Assembly: GCA_947034895.1 (NCBI GenBank)
Contig: OX344765.1
Coordinates: forward strand, 31,129,001-31,193,000
Direction of reading: 5' to 3'
Length of the DNA: 64,000 nucleotides
Source: Rhytidiadelphus loreus
Taxonomy: Eukaryota > Streptophyta > Bryopsida > Hypnales > Hylocomiaceae
Both the position numbers and the translations under genes were made by a program. Under the pieces are notes generated by a model, which saw only the letters and a list, made by a program, of their open reading frames with translations, had not been told where the DNA came from and did not search any database. Numbering within the stretch: the stretch's first letter is position 1; every line of letters begins with the position of its first letter. Of the stretch, positions 47,901 to 59,639 are shown piece after piece.

Positions 47901-50900
47901 AACAATCCCTCAAATATAGATCGGTTAAGGACGACAAGTTCCCCACTTCCATTGGCAAGGCCACTAAGCTTGTACAATGCCATAAATTTAAAGTGGTCAA
48001 AGAAGACAAGTTCCCCACTTCCATTGGCAAGGCCAACAAGCTTGAACACTCACTCAAATCTAGAGTGGTCAAGGAAGACAAATTCCCAACTTCCATTGGC
48101 AAGGCCACCAAGCTTGAACATTGTGTCACATGTAGAGTGGACAAGGAAGACAAGTTCCCCACTTCCATTGGCAAGGCCAACAAGCTTGAACACCTTCTTA
48201 AATTGAGAAAAGTCAAGGAGGACAAGTTCCCCACTTCCATTGGCAAGGCTACTAAGCTTGAACAATTCCTCAAATTGAGAGTGGTCAGGAAAAACAAGTT
48301 CCCCACTTCCTCTGGCAAGGTCACCAAGCTTAAACAATCCCTCAAATCTAGAGCAATCAAGGAAGACAAGTTCCCCATTTCCATTGGCAAGGTCATCAAG
48401 CTCAAACAATTCTCCAAAGATAGGGTAGTCAAGGAAGACAAATTCCACACTTCCATTGGCAAGGCTACTAAGCTTGAACAACACCCCAAATATAAAGTGG
48501 TTAAGGAAGACAAGTTCCCTACTTCCATTGGCAAGGCCATTAGGCTTGTACAACCCCACAAATTAAGAGTGGTCAAGGAAATCAAGTTCCCCACTTCCAT
48601 TGGCAAGGCCACCAAGCTTGAACACTCACTCAAATCTAGAGTGGTCAAAGAAGACAAGTTCCCCACTTCCATTGGCAAGGCTACTAAGCTTGAACACTTC
48701 ATCAAATCCAGAGTGGTCAAAGAATACAAGTTCCCTACTTCCAATGGCAAGGCCGCCAATCTTAAACACCACCCCAAATTTAGAGTGGTCAAGGAAGACA
48801 AGTTCCCCACTTCCAATGGCAAGGCCACCAAGCTGAAACACCTACTCAAATCTAGAGTTGTTAAGGAAGACAAGTTCCCCACTTCCAATGGCAAGGCCAC
48901 CAAGCTTGAACACCCACTCAAATCTAAAGTGGTCAGGAAAGACAAGTTCCCCACTTCCAATGGCAAGGCCACCAAGCTTGAACACCCACTCAAATCTAAA
49001 GTGGTCAGGGAAGACAAGTTCTCCACTTCCATTGGCAAGGCCAACAAGCTTGAACATCCACTCAAATCTAAAGTGGTCAGGGAAGACAATTTCCCCACTT
49101 CCATTGGCAAGGCCACCAAGCTTGAACACCACCCCAAATTTAGAGTGGTCAAGGAAGACAAGCTCCCCACTTCTATTGGCAAGGTCGCCAAGCTTAAACA
49201 CTCACTCAAATTGAGAATGGTCAAGGAAGACAAGTTCCCCGCTCCTTTTGGCAAAGTTGTCAAGTTTGAACACCCACTCAAATTTAGTTGCAAGAGGGTA
49301 TTGCCTGATCCTAATTCATTAGGTAGTTGTTTGAGGAATTCAAGCCCTAATAGATCTAGAATCTTTAGTGATGTACATGTACTACAAAGATCTGAAATTC
49401 TAGTGCTCAAAGTAGCTAAATAATTTATTGGAAGTATGTGTGGCAATCCAATTGAGATTGGAATGATTCCAATCATAAATGCCTCCAATTGAGGACATTG
49501 TAAAGTTATTTCAAGGAACAAAATCAAGTTGTCAAGATACACTTCAAGATTGCCCAAAGACCTCACCAAAATCAACACACGAAGTTTTTCAAAAGAAAAA
49601 CTTGGGTCCTCTTTCAAAAAAGGCACACAATACTTCATAGTCCCCTCAAAAGAAATGCCTTCAAGAACCTCAACATCCTGCATCCACAAGCTTAAATTAT
49701 AATGGATTACATTTTCACATAGACACTTCAAATGATAATTGTTTCTTATAACATATATTTCTAAATCCACAATCCATCACATAATATGGGGTTGTATGTT
49801 CACTATTTGCATTCCACATGGATATATGAAAATGTGCAATTGTAATAATGTCAAATGCACAAATAGAAGATTACCTTGCTTGAAAATCCACTTTCAGGTA
49901 GCATAGATGCTTTCCAAATTCTTGTATTCTTCGCAATATTTCGACCCATGTCACGGAGTTGGTCATGCATCTCTAGAACGTCACCATCCCCATTGACCTT
50001 TAATAATGACATGTCGATCAATCTGTCGAATTCATCCACTGGAGGGATGCCATCTTTGGACCACATGGACAAGATTGTCGCTTTTGATACACCAGATGGA
50101 TATACATCTCGACAAAAGAAACATGCCACGTCCAAAAACATCCTCTTTTCAACACCGTTATTCAATCCATCAAAGCTTATTTGCAAAGTGTTCCAAATTT
50201 GTTCATCACCATCCAAGCTCCTTCCTCTTGCCATCCTTTGTAGTGCTCGTTCCCAATTTCGCAACCTCCCTTTGTTGCAGAGAAATGCACCCATCACTTT
50301 CAAACTCAAAGGCAAACCATTGCAAGCTTTCACAACTTCTTTGCACAAGGCCACAAAATCTAGTGATAGAGAAGCTATATCCCAACATAGGTGAGAGGTG
50401 AAAAGTGTTGTAGCGGCCTTTTCATCCATCAATTCAACATCCAACCTCCCCTCAAGGCCCACAAATGATTTGATGGTATTCCATTGACGTGTCGTGATAA
50501 TTATTGTAGTTCCCTTGCTAGCTTCAATGATGTTGGGAGGTACAATATCAAGCACTTGAGACTCATCCTTGATATCATCCAATATTATAAGAACCTTCTT
50601 TTTAACCAAGAGCATCTTCATCATCTCTTGAGCATCACCCAAATTTTCAGGGTTTGAGGAAGTTCCAAGTTTTGATAATATCTCACACAATATTTCAAAG
50701 GGATTTTGATAGTTCTTGCATTCAGCAACAAAGCATGATGTATGGTATGTAGAATTCACGGTCACGTCATCAAGTATTGCCTTGGCCAGCGTGGTCTTGC
50801 CAATGCCACCCATGCCTACAATGCCAATATACTTCATTTTCAAAAGCCCTTTGGCCTTAGACAATTGATGATCTAAATCAATTGAATATTCCTTTAGAGG

Positions 50901-52810
50901 AGCAATTCGTTCATTGACCTGTACAAATGCAAAAGGTATATTTTAGAAAATCATTGTCATTTAAAAATATTCAACTTCAAACAAAACAATGAATGCAAAG
51001 TACTAAAGAGAGTGACATAAATCAAACATCACTAAATGAATTTTCTAATTAGGCAATTTCATACCCTTGGGACATGGTTCATAATGGCCTTGGAATCTCT
51101 TAAGACACAAGATCCTCCCTTCAAAAAAGACATCTTTAAGTTGGTGAGACAGTCACAAATGGATGAAAATGTTGGCCGTTGAAGAGGATCTTGAGACCAA
51201 CATTCTTGGATTAAGGTTGTAAGTCCTTCACAATCATTGGGTAGGGCCGGTCGAAAGCTAGGGCCATGTGGACCTTCTAGTTGATTATAAATGTCTTTTG
51301 ATTCCAAATCAGAGTATGGAACCTTTCCCGATAAAATCTCAGAGCATATCATGGCAAAAGACCACACATCCGCTTGAAATGGATACTGGGGAGTTTTACT
51401 TCCTTTGATCATTTCAGGAGCCATATACCTTGGTGTTCCAATGGTATATTGTGATGACTCCGGGTTCTTGGGATTGCTACAAACCTCCAATTGAGATGTC
51501 CCATAATCCATAACCTTGAATATGCGATAAGGATCCATGTTTTCCATAGGTATTGAACAACTTAAGACATTATCAGGTTTCAAATCAAGATGAGCAACTT
51601 GCATGTCGTGAAGGTAATACACTCCTTTGGCAATTTGGTGCATGATGTCCACTGCAATGGAATAGGATAAAGGTCTTTTGGCTTCCTTCAATATGGTAGA
51701 TAAGTTTGAATCCATATATTCCATCACCAAATACATTTGACCAATATCATCTTCTTTAGGATTCACATCAATTGTTTGGGTCATCCCATGACCAAAAAAG
51801 TGAATAGGAATTTTCAATATTTGAAAGAAGTATGAATTCTTCCACTCCTTTGCACCAATTTCTTCATGCTTACAATTTGCACCAATTTCTTTGGTGATCC
51901 CACAACCCAAAAATTGAACTAGATTTGGATGGCTCAAGCTTGCTGAGATCCCAACTTCTTTTTGAGAATTCATGAGATTACCACGTTCAACTTGCAACAC
52001 TTTTGTGGCACATTCAAGGCCCAACCAATTCGATTTGTACACGTCTCCATAACTTCCTTTACCTATTTCTTGAATCAATTGCAGTGTTTTGAAATCATGG
52101 GGAAACTCCAAAGCATTCAAGTCTCCACCATCAACTCGATCCAAATTTCTAAGTCTCAACAATAGATGTTGCACTATTTCATGATCCTTTGAGATTTCTC
52201 CTTGAAGTACAAGATTGAGCCTCTTCTTTAGGTCTTGTTCATCTTCCAAAACTTCATCATAGGTAGCTGCATCAAATTGAATAGGTAACACATTGTTTGA
52301 TTGATTCGGATGGTGAAATAAGTACACATCCCTTGTTGTGTCATAACAACACTTGAGATCTAAAAGCAGTTCACGAAAAGTCTCTTTGTTATGCAGTTGA
52401 AATACAACCGAATGACACCATTGCTCTTGTTGAATGCAAGTTCTTCTCACAATCTCTACTTTCTTTTGAAGATAACACAACTCCTCAAAAATAGAATGGA
52501 AGTTGATATCCTCAATAGCACTTAAAAATATTTTTTCGATCCCCCTCATGGCTAGTATGTGTTTGCGTAAAAGATGTACACATTGATTTTTATAGAGAAC
52601 TTTCTCCTTTGAAGATGCTTCCAAGGCCTTCAAGCATTTCTCAAGATGATATATATCATTGCGTAGACTTTTGTAATGTCCACTTTGCACTTGTGAGAAG
52701 TCCTTGTCTTTCCTATGGAGTATGTAATATCTATAGTCAATGAGAATATCATGACAACATATAGTGAAACCAATAACCCTATAGTAGAGATTTAACAAAT
52801 TGAAATTCAT
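44926..52810 (-). CDS. Kinase-NB-ARC-LRR (PNL-type) receptor-like protein with ~60 LRRs
   Basis: Three minus-strand exons join in phase 0: 52810-51065, 50918-49875 and 49677-44926 (about 2513 residues). Residues 40-175 are helical. The kinase has G-loop GKGSYGDVY (250-258), K270, HLDLKPDN (407-414), DYG (435-437) and APE (464-466); the missing Arg of HRD makes it non-RD, as in many immune kinases. An insertion near 301-358 carries two similar motifs (GCGITKEIGAN, GHGMTQTIDVN). NB-ARC follows: P-loop GMGGIGKTT (617-625), LIILDD, GTTIIITT, GLPL, FLDVACFF, MHD. The LRR exon holds about 60 near-identical 24-residue repeats (LTALDLRGCSSLVALPMEVGNL). The family is an intracellular NLR class of mosses, presumably sensing pathogens. 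The stop at 44926 is a nonsense codon inside a repeat. Upstream exons and the first Met are not certain. Confidence 0.85.
44929..49260 (-). repeat. 72-bp coding tandem repeat (about 60 copies)
   Basis: Each 72-bp unit encodes one 24-residue LRR. The units are very similar and group into higher-order blocks: long near-identical stretches recur 360 and 432 bp apart (5 and 6 units), as at 45683, 46043 and 46475. Units toward 48-49 kb (the N-terminal LRRs) are more diverse than those at 45-47.5 kb, which suggests recent expansion by unequal exchange in the C-terminal part. Because 72 is a multiple of three and the units lack stops, the opposite strand and a third frame are also open. Confidence 0.85.
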
Positions 52811-53682
52811 TGAACAATTGGTAATAGAGTTGCATATCTATTGTATTGAAATAAGAATACAAACTTCTAAATTTGACTACATACATAATGCCTAAATCAA
52901 GATTGGAGATTCATGGAGATTCATGGAGATTCATGTCAATCAAATAGATAACTATATAAAGAACTTTGTAATTTGAACACTACAATATTTTAACATCCAC
53001 TTTCAATCAATAAAAGTTACTAAAGAACATTCATGCTCACCAAGTAAACCATGGAAAACCCATGTATCTCCAAAACATGAAGATGGCCAATGTGAAGAAA
53101 ATTGCAATCCACATCAAAAAGTACACCATCTTTTGTAGCAAATGGAATAAAATATCAAAGATCTATAGTATCTTCAAAACAAATCCAAAGAAAATAGTTA
53201 GAATATAACATTTAAACCAATAAAATAGCAAGGTCCTCAAGAAACTTCAACTATACAATACATTTAAAATCATCTTGAAGAAAGAGTTGTATCAAAACTA
53301 TTTACCAATAGTACCTATACAAATCTACTATTTTACAATAATTAAGAGTTACAAAAGACAACAATCGTATCTAAACTTAATAAGTAAAAAAACATTAAAT
53401 TAACATTGTAAATTATAAAATAAAAAAATTCACAAAAAAATGATTAATAATTTTGGTAATATACAACAACTGATGTCACAAATTGCAACTCAAAATATAA
53501 CAAAGATTAGAATTTGAACACACAAGAATAATTCAATATTTAGATGGTTTAAACTTCAATCCAATATTCCTTAGTAGTTGAAGTTGACTAATTGGAACAA
53601 AAGTGAATGAGATTCACAAATGACACGTCTTAGATACAAATTGGATACATTTACGATAGCCAACACATACATCACTCACTAT
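52811..53682. other. Upstream region of the PNL gene
   Basis: AT-rich, no ORF of interest. A 12-bp repeat, GGAGATTCATGG and variants, occurs three times at about 52,905-52,935. The promoter of the kinase-NBS-LRR gene presumably lies here; no clear TATA box was assigned. Confidence 0.4.
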
Positions 53683-53926
53683 ATGGTCAATTTCGTTAAA
53701 ATGGCGGTATTCCATTAAAATGGCACAAAATGAAACCATTGAAAAAATGAACAACGGAAAGATTGTCCGAGGGGAGTGGAAATGCGTGAACTAGGAGTGA
53801 TTTGAATGTACTAGGCATAAAATTGGCACATGTATGACCCTATCGTGGCACACTTATTCTCCATTTGTAGAAGATATTCCATTAAAATAGCAAACGGAAT
53901 ACCGCCATTTTAACGAAATTGACCAT
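53683..53926. mobile_element. MITE with ATGGTCAATTTCGTTAAAAT terminal repeats, copy 1
   Basis: The first 31 bases (53683-53713, ending GGCGGTATTCC) are a perfect inverted match to the last 31 (53896-53926). CTAT on both sides may be a 4-bp target duplication. The 244-bp body is non-coding. Related copies are at 61,851-62,077 and, as a single end, near 14,980-15,012. Confidence 0.75.
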
Positions 53927-56576
53927 CTATCCTCAATCTCAAGATTCTACAATCACAACTCATTGATGTTACAACTCTCTATGTAATGCCATGTTTTTTG
54001 AGAATAAGACAAGTATAAGGCTTGATAAAGCTTTGCAGGACATATCGTAACCCCCATAATTGATAAGTTTGTATTGAAAATATATTGTTTAACAAATGAA
54101 ACTTAAATTTCACAATTTTTTAGGTATTGTTGAATCTTGACAATTACCAAGCAAATGAGGGATAATTCATAATCAAATACATTGGAGTCAAGCAACCATG
54201 TTAAAACCTCATCTCAATAGATAAATGCTTGTGTCACAATAGTGTCCTCCAAAATTTATCCACACTACATTTTTGTAGGATTCATCAAATTTGAGTTTGT
54301 TTATATGAAAAATGATGACTTTTACTAAAAGAATGTAATGCACTTGAGCTCCCAATTATCCTCCTATTTTGTATGGCAAAAAAACAAGGATCAACTTTTA
54401 AAATCTAAGTTAGAACCTAATGAAAATATTGACTTATTGTTTGTACAACATTGGAACTCGTTAAATTGGAATGGAAGCAATTACAATATAGTTGATTGCA
54501 CAATTGGACCCAAAAAACAATTCAAAATCAAAACTACTCCAACTCAGTTGCAATCAATCAATCTACCAAGTAATAGATAAGTTTCACAACTACTTCACAA
54601 AAGAATCACAATTCCATAACATATCTCTCATTTGTGTCAAAATTACAATCTATTTTTCCCCTCCATGGTTGCAACAACATGCTTTTTTAATACTAAATTT
54701 CATTGGTCAATGGTTCTTTCTTATCCAAACTTAATGGACTATTGGATGCATTCATCTACTATCCCTTGAAAAGATGCCCCCCCTTCTCTCTCCAACTCAA
54801 TTTCATCATATAAAAAAAAAATCACCTAATTGATCCAAATCCCACCTTTTCACACACAAATACATCCCAAACCAAAAACCAAAAAAACTTTGATACAAAC
54901 TTTGATATTTGAGATTATATACAATATGGACATGTTAATTAGAATGCTAATTTGGTATGACATATAGGTATATGTCCAAGATATGGGATATAGTTGTTGA
55001 TCCCATATCAATTGCAATCTAGTATGTTCATAGAAAAATATAGATATAAGCCGGAATGATGATGATACCTACATGGGAGGTCATTAATTCATATACTTAT
55101 GAAATGAATAGGTGACATTCTATCACTATTTGGTCAAAAGAAACCGACACACCATACCATTTGTCCACAATTTGTAGAGTGAAACAACAAAAGTACACAA
55201 TGACTTTAGAACAACTTTAATAATGGAACATAAGGTAGTTTGGAACAGTCTCCCAATCCATTAGATAGGATTCACGTTGTCTAGAAGGTTGCAAGTTTCC
55301 TGTAGTTCCAAAAATATGGGAATGTAGCCATTACTGCAATCTAATGTATACAAACAACTACCATGATAGATGATATTAAAAAAATATTTTTTAAATATTT
55401 GTTTATAAAAAAAATTTACTATTTAAATATTCTTCATCCTTTAATTAATATTTTCTAAATTTTGAAATGATTTTAAATTTTGAACAACAATGGCTGGTTC
55501 CCAATATGGAAAACCAACCTCAAAAGGCCCTCCAAGGTGGCTGAAACCCATCTTATGCCATTCAAAATACGCACCTTACATACAATGTGGATCTTGTTGC
55601 AAGGGAGATGAACGCCCAAAATTGCCCTCAAAAGAAAGCACCAACTCCCACCAAGAAACAGGGAGACGATCTACCATCTTGAGTCGTTAGTTTGATACTC
55701 TAGCAATGAAATGACACAGAGAAGAAGCCAACAGGTTACCACAAGCTAGAAACGCAAGGGGGACTATAGTCTGGATGTCACTTGGAACAAAATGACGGAA
55801 ACAAACACAAACACAAACGTGTTACCAAACTCTCCACATCCGGATCTCAAGCTCCCAAACCCACAATCCACCTTTGTGGTGTCACACAGAAACAAAATGG
55901 CGAGGAAGTGAAGCTACTTCAATGTACGAAGACACAACCCCAAGATAGCGAAACTTACAGAGCGAGAGTAAGTTCCTAAGCAGATGCCGACGACGGTAGC
56001 AGTGATGTAGGAAAGTTTGCACGAACGATGCACGCAGCGTGAACATGCACGTGGAGATGTTCAGACGATGTAGCTTCGGAGGTGCAGAAGCTTGACGAGA
56101 ACCACGAACGCAAAAGCACCCAGACTAGGAAGAGAGTAGCGGAGCTGCAGAGTTCGAAAAAGGGAAGAGTCGAGCGCCATAGCCAGCGTGAACTTTGAAG
56201 GAGCCAGGGACAGGGTGTGTGGTAGGTTTGCTGTAGCTGTGGCCCAGTCGTAGTTGGACCTGCTTGCGTGCACAGGCAGCTTTCCCCACGTGAAAGCAGT
56301 CCTATTATATTATACTACTAGTCTATGAAGGCTTTGTGATGATGAAGACCGTTTTCAGTTCTGGGGATCCGTGCCGTTCAATTGCTTGGCCAGATTTCAG
56401 GATTCCACAGGATGGTGGGCACGTCTGTACAGACAGGAAGCAAAAGCTCCTTCAAAGTCTTCCCAGTTGGCCATGGCTGCGTCACCCAACCCATGTGGTG
56501 TTGGGGACCCAGCTCCAGAACAACTCCCTATAGAAACCGACGGACGACGCGGACCAGGTTGGTTCATCACAGCACC
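53927..56576. other. Gene-poor spacer
   Basis: No coding region is convincing. From about 55,480 the sequence becomes less AT-rich and short frames appear (65-70 codons), but none resembles a protein family. Confidence 0.45.
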
Positions 56577-56760
56577 TACCGTATATTCTGCATTTTGAGT
56601 GGAAGATATTCTTCTTGAGCTGAATTCATAAACTGAACTTTCGAACTTTTTTGAACTTGGAGGATTGTGGCAGTTGATTAAACTGAAGAATGCTCCCTGT
56701 ACCAACCTTTTCCATTCGTTATAATTGCTTCCAGGAATCTGCAAGTGGTAAACTCCAATG
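56577..56760. repeat. Segment duplicated at 31,950-32,185
   Basis: Same orientation as the 32-kb copy; see that entry for the shared phrases. This copy is about 50 bp shorter because of indels. Confidence 0.65.
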
Positions 56761-57916
56761 GGAAAGGCTGTAACTCAGGATCTATATGTCAAGTGCTCTG
56801 ACTCCCAACTTTCACGCATTATGATGTTCTAACTATTACTTGTTTTTATAAGCATAACAAGAAGGGACTACGGACTACCTTCTGTTAACAGGATAATGAG
56901 AATCTGAACAAGTGGTGTTTGGTTGCTATGCTGACTCCATTTACTACTTGATTTCTGAAGCGGTCAAACGCATTGGAACTTCAAAACTGCCGGAGAGGTA
57001 TCCGTCCCACAAATATTGCGTATGACTTCATATTCAAAACTCGGTAATGTACTTTGATTCTTGAGTGTGCAGATCTACATAAGTTATGATATGCAATTGA
57101 TTGATGTCAAAGCGTGCACAGCCTCAGTTGTGCTGATTGCATTCTGATTGATTGTGCATGCTACACGTGAAAACTTTTATTATGTGAAAACGACATTGAT
57201 AATAGCCAGGGTTGTCATCCCTTCTTCTCCCCATTCTCAATCTTCACAGAATGAGGACGTGGCACTCTTTGCTTGTTAAAAGCATTCCAACATTTCCAAA
57301 TAACATTAACTACTGAGTGTTTCCTAATGGCACGTGAAAAGTCATCCGGCTTTTGGATCCCTGGACAGGTTTGACATGGTTTATTCTTACCTTCAAAATT
57401 TGGAAGAAGTGAACTTAGTTTTGCAAACAAAGTTACTATCTAGGGACCATGATGTCTGGTGTATTTCATATAAGTGCCTGAAAATCATAAAATTTCTCAC
57501 CTACTGGATCTGAGAATACTCATGCTTGTTGCGGCTTTGAAATGTCTCTTTTAGGAAGTCAGGACTAAAGAACTTGTGAGCTTCTTGTCACATATGTACT
57601 GTACTGTACAGTAAAGAGCTCAGGATTTTCTGTTGTACTGTGACATTGATGTTCTTCTTGTCACCAAGGGTTAGTTCGTGGTTGTGGATGTTTCATGAGT
57701 CTTCAGGTAACTACACCTAATATAGTCTAAAAGAAAGACCGACCAATAATGACTAGCATTCTAAAACACAAGCTTTGCTATAAGCTGTCTTCACGTCGAA
57801 GTCATTCTTGGTATTCAGGAACAAAGCAGAATAGGTCCGTCCAGAACAAGAATAAACTGTCACATTCAAATGCAAGACTTGTAGTACCTCCGACAAAAGT
57901 GTTGCTGCACTAATTT
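56761..57916. other. Spacer without a recognisable gene
   Basis: Mixed composition; only short frames and no conserved motif seen on either strand. Confidence 0.45.
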
Positions 57917-58195
57917 TCAAGTTGGCCACTGGCAGGCTATTGTATTAAGAACTCCGATGCGCCAAGCTTTCTTTTTTTCTTTTGCAGAAGAACCAGCTTC
58001 AATTCCAACTTGCCTGAAGAATTTCATTCTTTCATAAACAATCTCTTCGACTTCCATGACATGTCTTTCAAATGGCATGTTCAATCCTGAAGAATGTAAT
58101 GAACGTGGTCTCCAACTCAAAGACTTGATCTCTGCAACGTCACTCAAAATGATCCTTGTCATGTGTATCACTCGGCATATCCCGCACTCCTACCG
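57917..58195 (-). CDS. Possible exon of an unrecognised gene
   Basis: Minus-strand frame from an acceptor-like GGTAG at about 58196. It reads ECGICRVIHMTRIILSDVAE, later ERHVMEVEEIVYERMKFFRQ and a basic KEKKKAW stretch, and ends with a stop at 57917. The composition is protein-like but nothing upstream could be linked to it and no family is recognised. It may equally be a chance frame. Confidence 0.2.
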
Positions 58196-58196
58196 A

Positions 58197-59060
58197 CCTT
58201 CAATCAGCACATGCAACAAGGCCACTAAGATTGCGCTGGAAGGCAAACAATGTCCGAGTGCAAAGGAACTGAAACGAATTTCGTCTTGCTAACGGTACTT
58301 AGAGGAGTAAACCCTGAACCCCAAAATCCTACTGATGGTACCCTTTCTAACAAATTTTGTGCTTCGTAGTATTCGATCAGTGGTAGGAGTACCAAATCTG
58401 ACCTTCTGGATTCTGAAAATGTTGATTCTTAGCATTTAAAGTGACGCGCTCAGGCCATTGAATCCCGGATACAGGGTTGGAGGTAGAAAGACTTTACCGG
58501 TCAATGTCATCCAAAATGCTCAGACTGTTGCCAGCATTGTTACATACCAGCATTGTTACATACCTGAGAACTGTGAGCCCTCAGCTTCATCCTACTCTAT
58601 CCGATCCACCATCAACCGATTCCAGGTCCTACAAATGACTTTCTCCATTATTGAACAAATTGATCTCAAGAATACCAAGAACTTACAATAATACGGAGCA
58701 CCATATTTGTGAAAAGAATGAAGCTCTGGAGAGAGCCATAGGTATAATGAGGTATGATACACAAATCCAGTAATAAATCTCAAGCTCCACGTTCCAACCC
58801 CTCGCGGTAACTGTAGGAATCACAGATCAGCTCCATCTGAGCTCTAAAATTAGAACTTCTCTTGAACTCCCAGGCCACCATCCCGGTAAGAAAGTGCACA
58901 AGAATCAGTAATCCCAGCTTGGGAGTGAATCCAGAGCAATGGGAAAAAAATTCCGCACTTAAATTACTCGCAGATTCTGCAGCTTTTAATTTCGACCTGG
59001 TGACTCAGTACGAGATTCAACAAGACAATTCAATCGGGATACTCCATTCCGTCGTCGACT
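58197..59060. other. Spacer 3' of the NAA38-like gene
   Basis: The last 70 bp (from about 58990) belong to the duplicated segment also present at 29,893. A 17-bp direct repeat (ACCAGCATTGTTACATA-like) is at about 58,530-58,562. No gene seen. Confidence 0.45.
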
Positions 59061-59477
59061 TCAAGAGCCTATACTCAAAAGATCCAGCTTCTCATCTAAC
59101 GAACATTCTACATGACAAGAAGTACGGCACCGCGCCGGAATGAGAACCATGCCCAGCCCCCGCTGCTCCACAGGCTCCCCTCCATCCGAACCCGGCACGT
59201 TTCGGAATTCAACCGTATCATACATGATTATGTTTCCCTGCTCGTCCAAACAATGGAAAACTCCCACGAAGAAACGCCCGTCCTCCACTCCCACCTTCAC
59301 ACTCCTGTACAACAAACGCCGCGCCTTCTTCACAATCGGCTTCGCAGCGTCGTAGTGGTGCTCCGGACCCAGCAAACCCTTTTCCCCCGCGAATGACCTC
59401 TGATCCTCCAGCACGTAAATCGGATCCCTACTATCCTCCGGAACCATACGCAGTCCTTGCAATATCTGATCTTCCAT
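59061..59477 (-). CDS. NAA38: LSM-domain protein, NAA38 (LSMD1)-like subunit of the NatC N-acetyltransferase
   Basis: Intronless, 138 residues. ATG 59477 was chosen because the codon before it is GTG and the start gives MEDQILQG. Residues about 44-122 form an Sm fold: a helix (KPIVKKARRLLYR), Sm1 (VGVEDGRFFVGVFHCLDEQG, NIIMYDTVEF) and Sm2 (EQRGLGMVLIPARC), then a conserved tail (CRTSCHVECSLDE). The run from NIIMYDTVE through GMVLIPARCRTSCHVE is characteristic of LSMD1/NAA38, the small auxiliary subunit of cytosolic NatC, which acetylates protein N-termini together with NAA30 and NAA35. The gene is more GC-rich than its flanks and looks intact. A truncated copy lies at 29.9-30.2 kb. Another LSM family member is possible but less likely. 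Confidence 0.85.
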   Translation of the reverse strand: MEDQILQGLRMVPEDSRDPIYVLEDQRSFAGEKGLLGPEHHYDAAKPIVKKARRLLYRSVKVGVEDGRFFVGVFHCLDEQGNIIMYDTVEFRNVPGSDGGEPVEQRGLGMVLIPARCRTSCHVECSLDEKLDLLSIGS

Positions 59478-59639
59478 CACTCACACCAACAAAACATTCG
59501 CACAATCTGCAAATCTGGGAACAAATGCTTGACGACAATTAAGTCCAGCGAGCTTCGCAATGACCTAATTCAATGAATGAAGTGGATGAATGAAGACTTA
59601 TGAATTGTCATTCGTTATGGTTTAATTCATTCATCTTAA

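Noticed and set aside
44929..49260. Regularly spaced repeats reminiscent of a CRISPR array
   Set aside because: The repeats are contiguous 72-bp coding units without unique spacers and encode leucine-rich repeats.
44825..49423. 1532-codon plus-strand ORF of lysine-rich 24-residue repeats
   Set aside because: It is antisense to the LRR exon, which has clear LRR consensus, NB-ARC and kinase exons upstream and correct splice phases. The antisense frame is open only because the 72-bp unit has no stop in it.
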